Source: Desulfobacca acetoxidans (GTDB lineage: Bacteria; Desulfobacterota; Desulfobaccia; Desulfobaccales; 0-14-0-80-60-11). From it: DNA of 10,871 bases. The stretch is from contig DZCR01000110.1 in NCBI GenBank assembly GCA_022736495.1, forward strand, positions 1-10,871. Direction: 5' to 3'. The notes beneath the pieces were generated by a model. The model searched no databases and was not told where the DNA came from. It was given only the letters and a program-made list of their open reading frames with translations. The position numbers were made by a program, and so were the translations under genes. Position 1 is the first letter of the stretch. Every line of letters begins with the position of its first letter. Of the stretch, positions 1-6,570 are shown piece by piece.

Positions 1-192
1 ACTTTTTGAGGTCGCCTTCAACCGTGGTTCTTGATTAATGTAAGGTACGCTTTGCTCACCTCAATAGTTGGCGAAGCAAAACAAAAATGGTGCATAGAAT
101 GCATCCTACGACAAAAAAGCATTTATTAAACGGCCTGCCGTGCACGCCGATTCATGGCGGCCATGAACCGCTCTATGCATGAGGATAAAATT
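1..192. other. Non-coding leader upstream of the asparaginase gene
   Basis: No credible coding region is seen here. The stretch is AT-rich compared with the gene that follows. A perfect 5-3-5 inverted repeat (TGCAT AGA ATGCA) lies at 91–103 and extends outward by one G·T and one G-C pair, so it could be an operator or a small hairpin. A looser inverted repeat pairs TTTGCT (51–56) with AGCAAA (75–80). I found no -35/-10 pair with good spacing; the -10-like TAGAAT at 95–100 lacks a -35 partner. Confidence 0.4.
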
Positions 193-1197
193 ATGCCAAG
201 CAGAATAACGCCACCGATTTTAATCGAAGTCACCCGGGGCGCCCGGATGGAAAGTTGTCATCGGGGCCAGATCGTGGTGATAGACGCCCAAGGCAACCTC
301 CGCCATCACTTGGGCGATCCGGAGGTGCAAGTATGCATGCGCTCCCTGGCCAAGCCTTTTCAGGCCCTGCCGGTGTTGACCACCGGAGCCGCGGACGCCT
401 TTGGGTTCGGGCCGGAAGAGCTGGCACTGTTTTCCGGGTCTTTGAGCGGCCAGGATTTTCAAGTGGAACTGGTCAAGCGAGTCCTGGAACGTCTAAAGCT
501 CACCCCGGAGGTCCTGCAATGCGGCGCGCATCCGCCGTTGCATCGGCCCTCGGCCCAGGCGTTGGCGAAGGCCGGGGAAAAACCCGGTCCCCTGCATCAC
601 ACCTGTGCCGGCAAGCATGCGGCCATGTTGACCCTCTGTATGCACCACGGCTGGCCGCTCGATAATTACCTTGATCAGGATCACCCGGCGCAAAAATTGA
701 TCCTGGGGGCGGTGGCCCGGATGGTGGGGGTGCCGCCACCGCAGATCACTGTGGCCCTGGACGGGTGCGGCGCTCCGGTCTTCTACGTGCCTTTGAAAAA
801 CATCGCCCTGGGCTATGCCCGGCTGGCCGCGGCCCAGCCGGATTCACCCGGAGGCATCCTGATGGCCGCCATTCTGGCCCATCCCAAACTCATCGCCGGG
901 GATGGCCGCCTGGAGACCACCGTCATGGAGGCTCTCCCGGGCAAGCTCTTTGCCAAGTCCGGGTCCGAAGGAGGCTATGGGTTAAGCCTGATGGAGGGTG
1001 GCCTGGGGGTGGCCTTCAAGATCGAAGACGGTGCAGTGCGGGCCCTTAATCCCACCGTGGTGGCCATTCTGGAGCAATTGGGAGTGCTCACGCCCGCGGC
1101 CGCCGAAGCTCTGGCCGCCTTCCGGGAACCGCGTATTCTTAACCACCGCAAAGAAGAGGTAGGCCGTATCGGGCCAGCTTTTAACCTCTCCGCTTAG
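193..1197 (+). CDS. L-asparaginase II family amidohydrolase (Rhizobium etli AnsA/ReAV type)
   Basis: The product, 334 aa, should hydrolyse L-asparagine to aspartate and ammonia in the cytoplasm; no signal peptide is visible. The family call rests on recognisable blocks in order: RSLAKP (S51, K54), SGSLSGQD (S83), HTCAGKHA (C138, K141), YLDQDHP, DGCGAPVF (C192), AKSGSEGGYG and a GLGVAFKIEDG segment. From memory, the catalytic and zinc residues of R. etli ReAV are S48, K51, S80, C135, K138 and C189; the residues here sit at a constant offset of +3, so the active site looks complete. ATG at 193 is preferred because GAGGA (181–185) lies 7 nt upstream. In-frame ATGs at 154, 163 and 175 have no such site. 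Odd point: the block around the second serine differs from the usual SH(N/S)GEP. A stand-alone gene, followed by a hairpin. Confidence 0.88.
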   Translation: MPSRITPPILIEVTRGARMESCHRGQIVVIDAQGNLRHHLGDPEVQVCMRSLAKPFQALPVLTTGAADAFGFGPEELALFSGSLSGQDFQVELVKRVLERLKLTPEVLQCGAHPPLHRPSAQALAKAGEKPGPLHHTCAGKHAAMLTLCMHHGWPLDNYLDQDHPAQKLILGAVARMVGVPPPQITVALDGCGAPVFYVPLKNIALGYARLAAAQPDSPGGILMAAILAHPKLIAGDGRLETTVMEALPGKLFAKSGSEGGYGLSLMEGGLGVAFKIEDGAVRALNPTVVAILEQLGVLTPAAAEALAAFREPRILNHRKEEVGRIGPAFNLSA

Positions 1198-1202
1198 GGG
1201 CA

Positions 1203-1232
1203 AAGGCGGGATGCGCTACGCTTTCCCGCCTT
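1203..1232 (+). terminator. Hairpin after the asparaginase gene, possible terminator
   Basis: A perfect 9-bp stem pairs AAGGCGGGA (1203–1211) with TCCCGCCTT (1224–1232), with a further GCG/CGC pairing inside the loop. It begins 5 nt after the stop codon. No clean U-tract follows; instead a second small hairpin, GGCC-TTTT-GGCC (1236–1247), comes next. It is positioned as a terminator, but intrinsic activity is uncertain without the U-run. Confidence 0.45.
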
Positions 1233-1368
1233 ACTGGCCTTTTGGCCTCACTTCTTAAAAGCTTCAGGTTTTGGTTTACCGCCGACGGGAATGGCGGCCC
1301 CGTATTGTATTAATCGATACGAAAGCACGGGCTTGTTCTGCCCACAGGGCTATTTGAAAGAAAAGGCC

Positions 1369-1396
1369 TTGAATCTCTCCCCGATCATGCTATATT
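1369..1396 (+). promoter_or_regulatory. Probable sigma-70 promoter for the HIT–lapA–mutS unit
   Basis: A -35-like TTGAAT (1369–1374) is separated by 16 bp from TATATT (1391–1396). TG sits at 1388–1389, one base before the -10, so this is an extended -10 (TGCTATATT). Transcription would begin near 1403, about 40 nt before the HIT start codon. It is the best promoter match in the window by eye. Confidence 0.5.
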
Positions 1397-1445
1397 TCAA
1401 CAATATGGAGAGTCGTGGATCATCGCTGACCGGGCTGGGGCTGTC

Positions 1446-1961
1446 ATGAAAGCGTTGTGGGCCCCATGGCGCATGGAATACATCCTGGGGGAGGATAAAA
1501 CCCCGGGCTGTATCTTTTGTCCTGAACCCGGAGAGGACCTGGCGGAGCGGTTGGTGCTGTTCAGCGGGAGCCTCTCCCGCATCATGATGAACAAGTATCC
1601 TTATATTAACGGTCATTTATTGGTCTCGCCGATCCGCCACACTCCCGGCCTGGACGACCTGACCCCGGCGGAGGTACTGGATCTCTTGACCAAGGTCCGC
1701 GAGTCTTTGGCCATTTTGAAACGCATCATGCGCCCCGATGGCTTTAACGTGGGCCTCAACCTGGGGGTGGTCGCCGGGGCCGGGGTGGAAAGCCATCTCC
1801 ATTTTCACATCGTCCCCCGCTGGAACGGCGACACCAATTTTATCCCGGTGTTTGCCGAGGTCCGGGTGATTCCGGAGCACTTCCGTCAGACTTATGAACG
1901 CCTGGCGCCCCATTTCCAGGCTTTGCCAGATGAGGATAAGACATGCGTTTCGTTAAAATAA
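1446..1961 (+). CDS. HIT-family protein, AP4A phosphorylase / nucleotide hydrolase-like
   Basis: This is a 171-aa histidine-triad protein. The signature HLHFHIVPRW (H117, H119, H121) is intact and H119 would be the nucleophile that takes up the nucleotidyl group. It is preceded by GFNVGLNLGVVAGAG (99–113) and followed by GDTNFIPV, the pattern seen in mycobacterial AP4A phosphorylase-type HIT proteins. A CIFC pair (C22, C25) near the N-terminus is typical of members that hold a structural zinc. The likely role is cleavage of dinucleoside polyphosphates or related nucleotide conjugates in the cytoplasm, but the physiological substrate cannot be read from sequence. It is the first gene of a compact unit with lapA and mutS. 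Its last 19 nt overlap the lapA start, which suggests translational coupling. Confidence 0.85.
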   Translation: MKALWAPWRMEYILGEDKTPGCIFCPEPGEDLAERLVLFSGSLSRIMMNKYPYINGHLLVSPIRHTPGLDDLTPAEVLDLLTKVRESLAILKRIMRPDGFNVGLNLGVVAGAGVESHLHFHIVPRWNGDTNFIPVFAEVRVIPEHFRQTYERLAPHFQALPDEDKTCVSLK

Positions 1962-2293
1962 TCATCTCCACCGTCATCGTCCTTTTGGGCATCGTCTTTA
2001 TCATCGAAAATCTGGACATGCTCAAGCATGCCGTGCGCATTCACTTGGATTTCTACTTCTTCACTTTCCAGAGTCCTGACGTTCACCTTTGGGTCATCAT
2101 CCTTTTTTGCTTTTTTCTGGGGGTTCTCACTACTTCGCTATACGGCATTTATGAACTCTATAAAAGCCGCCAGACCATACGGCAGCTCAAGCATAACCTG
2201 GAAATTCTGGCCAGAGAACTGAAGCAGGCCAGCGCCACCGCGGAGATTTCGGTGGCGGCCCCCGCATCCCAGGTTGTCCCCCCAACTGAATAA
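1943..2293 (+). CDS. LapA-domain (DUF1049) small inner-membrane protein
   Basis: A 116-aa protein with two hydrophobic helices: TM1 about residues 5–22 and TM2 about 49–68. They are separated by a short basic/aromatic segment (VRIHLDFYFF) that is typical of the LapA domain. TM2 carries the FFLGVLTTSL small-residue pattern. A charged, probably coiled-coil tail (72–97) follows and then a low-complexity Ala/Pro end. In E. coli, LapA works with LapB in control of lipopolysaccharide assembly; here only the domain, not the function, is certain. Start support is good: GAGGA lies 6 nt before the ATG, inside the end of the HIT gene. The reading frame overlaps HIT by 19 nt. Confidence 0.72.
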   Translation: MRFVKIIISTVIVLLGIVFIIENLDMLKHAVRIHLDFYFFTFQSPDVHLWVIILFCFFLGVLTTSLYGIYELYKSRQTIRQLKHNLEILARELKQASATAEISVAAPASQVVPPTE

Positions 2294-2360
2294 TCTGGGG
2301 CCGCCCAGATTCCAGGAGGGCGGAAGAAGCCCGACGCATCTTTGGCCCTCCAGCCAGATT
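2292..2360 (+). promoter_or_regulatory. lapA–mutS junction with competing RNA hairpins
   Basis: An 8-bp stem with a GCCG tetraloop (AATCTGGG 2292–2299 / CCCAGATT 2304–2311) starts inside the lapA stop codon. It overlaps a second stem (CCGCCC 2301–2306 / GGGCGG 2318–2323). GGAGGG (2315–2320) can in turn pair with CCCTCC (2346–2351). AATCTGG can also pair with CCAGATT (2354–2360), which reaches into the TTG alternative start of mutS. The only strong Shine-Dalgarno-like sequence, AGGAGG at 2314–2319, is about 40–55 nt from the mutS starts. Whether this is an attenuator or only GC-rich chance pairing is unknown. Confidence 0.3.
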
Positions 2361-2373
2361 GTCAACTGTAGTC

Positions 2374-4914
2374 ATGACCGCCCTGCCTCCGGATAAAATC
2401 ACTCCCATGTTGAAGCAGTACCTGGACCTTAAGGACCGGTACGCTGACGCCCTGGTGCTCTTCCAGATGGGTGACTTTTACGAAACCTTCTTTAGCGATG
2501 CCGAAGCCGCCGCCCGGGCCCTCAATATTGCCCTCACCTCCCGCTCCCGCCAGGGAGACGACCGTATCCCCATGGCCGGCTTTCCCATCCATGCGGCCGC
2601 AAGCTACATCCCGCGCCTGTTGGAGCAAGGCTTTAAGGTGGTGGTGTGCGACCAGACGGAAGACCCGGCCCAGGCCAAAGGGCTGGTGCGCCGGGAGGTG
2701 ACCCGCATCCTTACCCGGGGCACGGTGGTAGACCCCGCGGCCCTGGACGCCTGCGCCGACAACTACCTGGCCGCGGTAACCTTCAAAGGAGCCGGGTGGG
2801 GCCTGGCTTTCCTGGAACTGTCCACCGGCGAATTTCGCCTTACCGAAGGCGTGGGCGCCGATGCCCTGGGCGATGAACTGTGGCGGCTGAAACCTGCAGA
2901 GCTGGTGGTCCCCGATAACCAGGATCCGGCTTCGCTGGCTCCTGCCCTGGTCTCCTTCGATACGCCTCCGACCCGTCGGGTGGTATCTGCCTATGGTTTC
3001 GATCCGGAGGCGGCCCGCCGAGAAGTGGGTCAGGCCTTGGGAACCCTTTTCCTGGACGGCTTCGGGCTGGACACTTATCAGTTGGGGGTCTGCGCGGCGG
3101 GCGCCATCCTCCGATATCTGAAGGACTCATATACCCCTGACCTCCCCCACCTGGACCGGCTGCTACCCTTTCGCCGGGACGACTTTCTGGGCCTGGATGA
3201 GGCCACCTTGCGCCATCTGGAAATCTTCGAGACCTGGCGCAGCCGTTCCCGCCAGGGATCGCTGCTGGAAACCCTGGATGAGACCATCACCCCTATGGGA
3301 GCCCGGCGCCTGAGCCAGTGGCTGCGCTATCCCTTGCAGGACCGAGCCAGAATTGACTCCCGCTTGGACGCAGTGGAGTTTTTCAAAGATAATAGCCTGC
3401 TGCGTCAGCGTTGGCGCCAGACTTTGAAAGGACTGGGGGATTTAGAACGGCTTACCGCCCGGGTGGCCCTGGAACAGGCCACGCCCCGGGAAGTCGGGGC
3501 CGTTAAAGAGGCCCTGGCTCGGGTCCCCCTCTTGCAGGCCTTACTCCCCCAGGAGCTGCCTGCTCTGGTGTCTCAAGTCGCGGCTGATCTGGACGGACTT
3601 CCCGAACTCCAGGACCTGATCGGGCGTGCCCTAGTGGAGAACCCCCCGGCCACTCTGCAGGCCGGCGGCATCATCCGGGAAGGGTACGACCCCGAGATGG
3701 ATGAACTCATCGGGCTTTCCCGGGAAGGCAAAGACTGGATTGCCCGCCTGGAGGCTGAGGAGCGGTCCAAGACCGGGATCAACTCCCTGAAGGTGCGCTA
3801 TAACAAGGTCTTCGGCTACTACCTGGAAGTGTCCCGGACCAACCTGCATCTGGTGCCCGCGGATTACATCCGCAAGCAGACCCTGGTGAATGCCGAACGC
3901 TTCATCACCGCGGATTTGAAGGAGCACGAATCCCGAGTCCTGGGCGCAGAGGAAGCGCGCCTGAAACGGGAAACGGAACTGTTCCAGGAATTGCGCCGGC
4001 AATTGGGGGAAGAGGCTCCCCGTCTCAAGCAAGTGGCCCGGGCCCTGGGTATTCTGGATGTGTGCGCCGCCTTGGCGGAACTGGCCGCCCTGCACCGGTA
4101 TAGCCGGCCCCGGATGGCGGCCGAGCCGGTCCTCATGATCAAGCAGGGGCGCCACCCGGTCATCGAACGGCTGTTGCCGGCCGGCAGCTTCGTGCCCAAT
4201 GATGTCGCCATGGACGGGGACTCCCAGGTGCTCATCGTCACCGGGCCCAATATGAGCGGCAAATCCACCATCCTACGCCAGGTGGCGCTTATAACGCTCC
4301 TGGCCCACGTGGGCAGCTTTGTCCCCGCGGCGGAGGCGGTCGTCGGGCTCACGGACCGCATCTTTACAAGGGTGGGGGCGGTGGATGACATTGGCCGGGG
4401 CCAGAGCACCTTCCTGGTGGAAATGCACGAAACCGCCCGCATTTTGCACCAAGCCACCCCCCGCAGCCTGGTAATCCTGGATGAGATCGGGCGGGGGACC
4501 TCGACCTTCGACGGTCTGTCCCTGGCCTGGGCCGTGGCGGAACACCTGCACGATATGGGAGGCGTGGGGGTCAAGACCCTCTTTGCCACCCACTACCAGG
4601 AACTGACGGAATTGAGCCGCCTCAAACCCCGGGTGGAGAACTTCCAGGTGCTGGTGACGGAATCCGAAGGCGACATCGTGTTCCTCCACCGTCTGGCCCC
4701 CGGGGCCGCGTCCCAAAGCTACGGCATCCAGGTGGCAAAGCTGGCCGGTGTCCCCCCGGAAGTCATCTCCCGGGCCCAGGAGGTCCTGGAGAACCTGGAG
4801 GCCGGCAGCCTGGACCCCATGGGCCTGCCTCGCCTGGCCCGCTCCCGGCGGCGCCCACCCCGGGAGGCGCCGCAACCCACCCTGTTCGACCCACCCGCGG
4901 ACAAGCCGCGTTAA
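2374..4914 (+). CDS. mutS: DNA mismatch repair protein MutS
   Basis: The product (846 aa, close to the 853 of E. coli MutS) recognises base mismatches and small loops and starts methyl- or nick-directed repair together with MutL. The N-terminal ITPMLKQY–LFQMGDFYETFF segment carries the mismatch-stacking Phe and Glu (F35, E37). Connector and lever/core domains follow. The C-terminal ABC-type ATPase has Walker A GPNMSGKST (624–632), the DDIGRGQSTFLVEM signature, Walker B LVILDEIGRGTSTFDG (D703, E704) and the H-loop FATHYQEL (H740). QPTLF at 834–838 looks like a sliding-clamp binding motif. ATG at 2374 is chosen because it gives an N-terminus of normal length; TTG at 2359 is in frame and would add 5 residues. 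Neither has an adjacent Shine-Dalgarno, so the start is uncertain. Probably co-transcribed with lapA. Confidence 0.97.
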   Translation: MTALPPDKITPMLKQYLDLKDRYADALVLFQMGDFYETFFSDAEAAARALNIALTSRSRQGDDRIPMAGFPIHAAASYIPRLLEQGFKVVVCDQTEDPAQAKGLVRREVTRILTRGTVVDPAALDACADNYLAAVTFKGAGWGLAFLELSTGEFRLTEGVGADALGDELWRLKPAELVVPDNQDPASLAPALVSFDTPPTRRVVSAYGFDPEAARREVGQALGTLFLDGFGLDTYQLGVCAAGAILRYLKDSYTPDLPHLDRLLPFRRDDFLGLDEATLRHLEIFETWRSRSRQGSLLETLDETITPMGARRLSQWLRYPLQDRARIDSRLDAVEFFKDNSLLRQRWRQTLKGLGDLERLTARVALEQATPREVGAVKEALARVPLLQALLPQELPALVSQVAADLDGLPELQDLIGRALVENPPATLQAGGIIREGYDPEMDELIGLSREGKDWIARLEAEERSKTGINSLKVRYNKVFGYYLEVSRTNLHLVPADYIRKQTLVNAERFITADLKEHESRVLGAEEARLKRETELFQELRRQLGEEAPRLKQVARALGILDVCAALAELAALHRYSRPRMAAEPVLMIKQGRHPVIERLLPAGSFVPNDVAMDGDSQVLIVTGPNMSGKSTILRQVALITLLAHVGSFVPAAEAVVGLTDRIFTRVGAVDDIGRGQSTFLVEMHETARILHQATPRSLVILDEIGRGTSTFDGLSLAWAVAEHLHDMGGVGVKTLFATHYQELTELSRLKPRVENFQVLVTESEGDIVFLHRLAPGAASQSYGIQVAKLAGVPPEVISRAQEVLENLEAGSLDPMGLPRLARSRRRPPREAPQPTLFDPPADKPR

Positions 4915-5159
4915 GCCATCACTGTCAAGCAGTGGCGCTAGACCGTCTCTTTTATAAGATAATCAACCACGCATAAATATAGTCGTTGCCAAGAGTCAAG
5001 TGATCTCCAATCCCCTTTGCAAGGAATCCTCTATATGCACTATATGGCAAAATTATTGAGAGAGAGGCTATTGGCAAGATATTTTTTCCCCCGGCAAAAC
5101 GGAGCGTGGCAAAAAAGCTGGCAAATTATTGCAAAAAGTATTAAGTTCCTCGATCAAGA
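4915..5159. other. AT-rich, repeat-bearing intergenic region after mutS
   Basis: No coding region is supported. Just after mutS a weak hairpin (CACTG 4920–4924 / CAGTG 4930–4934) is followed by a T-rich run and may act as terminator. CTATATG occurs twice (5031–5037 and 5040–5046). The pentamer GGCAA starts five times in 79 nt (5046, 5073, 5093, 5108, 5120). Two of these copies are part of a near-repeat of TGGCAAA(A)TTATTG (5045–5058, 5119–5131). Base composition is clearly AT-richer than in the flanking genes, as expected of a regulatory region for the lipoprotein–cyclase unit. Confidence 0.45.
5056..5083 (+). promoter_or_regulatory. Possible sigma-70 promoter for the lipoprotein–cyclase unit
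   Basis: TTGAGA (5056–5061) lies 16 bp before GATATT (5078–5083); with 18 bp the -10 would read TATTTT. Each hexamer matches consensus at about four positions, so this is only a candidate. Transcription from here would give a leader of roughly 280 nt that contains the whole structured RNA. The GGCAA repeats flank and overlap this site. Confidence 0.28.
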
Positions 5160-5189
5160 TACCGAAAAGTAATAAGTACTACCGAAAAG
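5160..5189 (+). repeat. Tandem 10-bp direct repeat TACCGAAAAG, 20-bp phase
   Basis: TACCGAAAAG occurs at 5160–5169 and again at 5180–5189, exactly 20 bp apart. A third, imperfect copy (ACTGAAAGGGGAA, 5198–5210) matches the second copy's ACCGAAAAGGGAA at 11 of 13 positions. The second copy supplies the 5' strand of the closing helix of the structured leader. The first copy could pair with the same 3' strand over six bases. Confidence 0.6.
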
Positions 5190-5357
5190 GGAACTTCACT
5201 GAAAGGGGAAGAGGCAAAGTTACCGGCCTAAAGCCTGACCAGATCGGGGACCTTGGTGCTTGTTTAGGCTCCCTTCCCGGGCCTTTGCTTAGTCTTGGAA
5301 GCAGTCTCGGCTGCCCAATTAGCCGTCGGAAGGTAGCTTTGACTCATAACCCTTTTC
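5184..5357 (+). promoter_or_regulatory. Structured leader RNA, candidate GEMM-I (cyclic di-GMP-like) riboswitch
   Basis: A closing helix pairs GAAAAGGG (5184–5191) with CCCTTTTC (5350–5357), 8 bp. Two unpaired A's follow, then a hairpin CTTCACT (5194–5200) / GGGGAAG (5205–5211) capped by a GAAA tetraloop, with one A·G mismatch and a terminal T·G. Nine bases after GAAA comes GCAAAG (5214–5219), then three bases, then CCGGCCTAAA (5223–5232). From memory, the V. cholerae Vc2 GEMM-I aptamer has GAAA, nine bases, GCAAAG, three bases, CCGGCCUAAA; its 3' GGUAGGUAGC resembles GGAAGGTAGC here (5328–5337). In GEMM-I the GAAA loop docks into a receptor in the third arm. Here that arm is about 110 nt and holds GCCTAAA/TTTAGGC (5226–5232/5263–5269) and CGGCT/AGCCG (5308–5312/5321–5325). 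The closing helix ends 4 nt before the GGAGG of the lipoprotein gene, which suits translational control. Class and ligand are inferred. Confidence 0.55.
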
Positions 5358-5373
5358 ACTCGGAGGTTCTTCC

Positions 5374-6522
5374 ATGCGATCCCTCGTAACATTTATTCTT
5401 TCAATTGAAGCCATGGATCCAAGAATCAGACCGTGCTTTTGGGCCGGGGTGCTTTGTATCGGGATGATATTGATTTCGGGGTGCGGCTCGCTCCTCACCG
5501 CTCGCTCGAGCACATTGTCGGTAATTTCCAATCCTGTTTCTCCGCACCACACGGATTATCTGGAATATCAGCAAGGGCGCCTCACGAAAGCGCAACTGCT
5601 GGACCGCCTGCCCCATATTGCGATGGTCGGCGACAGTCTGAGCCGGGATTTTTATGTGTCCTCCCTCCCCAGCTGCGTATGGCGTTCCAAGATGAACCAT
5701 GGTCGCGATTGGTTTCTCGATACCGACCCGTCCGCCAACAGCATATGCAGCCTTTATGAGCAACTTGCCCAGGAAACGCCTTTGGTGGCCTGTGAATACT
5801 CGAGCGTGGGAGGCAGGGTTGATTCAGGCGGAGGCCGGAACCGCTTTCTCGGGTCCTGGCTTCCCCTCAGTTTATCCCAACAGACGGATTTGATCTTAGC
5901 GGAGAAACGGTTCCCGGATTTGGTGTTGCTCTGGATCGGGCACAACAACCTGCACTGGGAGTGGTTTGTGGATCCCCGCCGGCCGGAGGAGATCGAAATC
6001 GGGTTGCAAAAAATGGCTGGCACTTTTCGCAAGGACTATGAGCGACAACTTGGCCGCCTGGTGGAACGGGCGCAGGACCAAAAACAGCGGCGGGCTTTCA
6101 TCATATTCGGCCTCGTAAATTTCAAGAGTTTTTTCGAAGCCAGGGACGCTGCGGAACGACTCCGGAAAGAGAATCCGGAGCTATATCCCTATTTTGAGGT
6201 GGATTATAAGCACTACGAGTCCATGAAACCGGAGTATCGGGGAAACATGATGAAGCTCGCCCTGATGATCAACGAGGAGCTTCGCTCCATGGTTGACGAG
6301 TTCAACCGGAAATTGGGCGGCGATTCACAGGTGCACCTCGAGTATTCGGACGCACTGGCGACCGCTGATTTCAGCAACGTGGAATCGCTTCACCGAATCG
6401 ACGCCTGGCATCCTTCTGCCAAAGGACACAACTTGCTCGCCGAGGCAGCGTATAGCGCCCTGCGCCCCAGCCTGAATTTCCTTGGAATCGTTCCGCTCCA
6501 GAAAAATGCTGATTCAAGATAA
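5374..6522 (+). CDS. SGNH/GDSL-family hydrolase, predicted lipoprotein
   Basis: A 382-aa exported protein. The N-terminus has basic residues, a hydrophobic stretch (about 22–35) and a lipobox LISGC with the lipid-modified cysteine at C37, so it should be membrane-anchored outside the cytoplasm. SGNH blocks are visible: GDSLS (86–90, nucleophile S88), a glycine block SVGGR (144–148), GHNN (189–192, block III with N191) and DAWHPSAKGH (D343, H346). These proteins hydrolyse or transfer acyl or acetyl esters on lipids, polysaccharides or peptidoglycan; the substrate here is unknown. ATG 5374 is supported by GGAGG (5362–5366), 7 nt upstream. ATG 5413 would give a more typical 24-residue signal peptide but lacks such a site. 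The gene follows the structured leader and precedes the cyclase by 48 nt, probably in one transcript. GC content looks lower than in mutS. Confidence 0.78.
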   Translation: MRSLVTFILSIEAMDPRIRPCFWAGVLCIGMILISGCGSLLTARSSTLSVISNPVSPHHTDYLEYQQGRLTKAQLLDRLPHIAMVGDSLSRDFYVSSLPSCVWRSKMNHGRDWFLDTDPSANSICSLYEQLAQETPLVACEYSSVGGRVDSGGGRNRFLGSWLPLSLSQQTDLILAEKRFPDLVLLWIGHNNLHWEWFVDPRRPEEIEIGLQKMAGTFRKDYERQLGRLVERAQDQKQRRAFIIFGLVNFKSFFEARDAAERLRKENPELYPYFEVDYKHYESMKPEYRGNMMKLALMINEELRSMVDEFNRKLGGDSQVHLEYSDALATADFSNVESLHRIDAWHPSAKGHNLLAEAAYSALRPSLNFLGIVPLQKNADSR

Positions 6523-6570
6523 GACCCATCAACCGAACATTTTTTATGATCCGTCAAAAGCGAGGTGCCC

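Noticed and set aside
3864..4589. A 241-codon minus-strand frame (with others at 3631–4155, 4273–4875 and 9142–9930)
   Set aside because: Each lies fully inside the strongly supported mutS or cyclase genes on the other strand; such long shadow frames are normal in GC-rich DNA, and the Arg/Ser/Pro-rich products show no motifs.
5031..5210. CRISPR-like or integron-like repeat array
   Set aside because: The repeats are only 5–13 bp, irregularly spaced, few in number and without spacers of constant length or cas genes.
5129..5389. An 86-codon open frame starting at TTG in the leader region
   Set aside because: No Shine-Dalgarno, biased composition, no recognisable motif; it runs through the structured RNA and overlaps the well-supported lipoprotein start.
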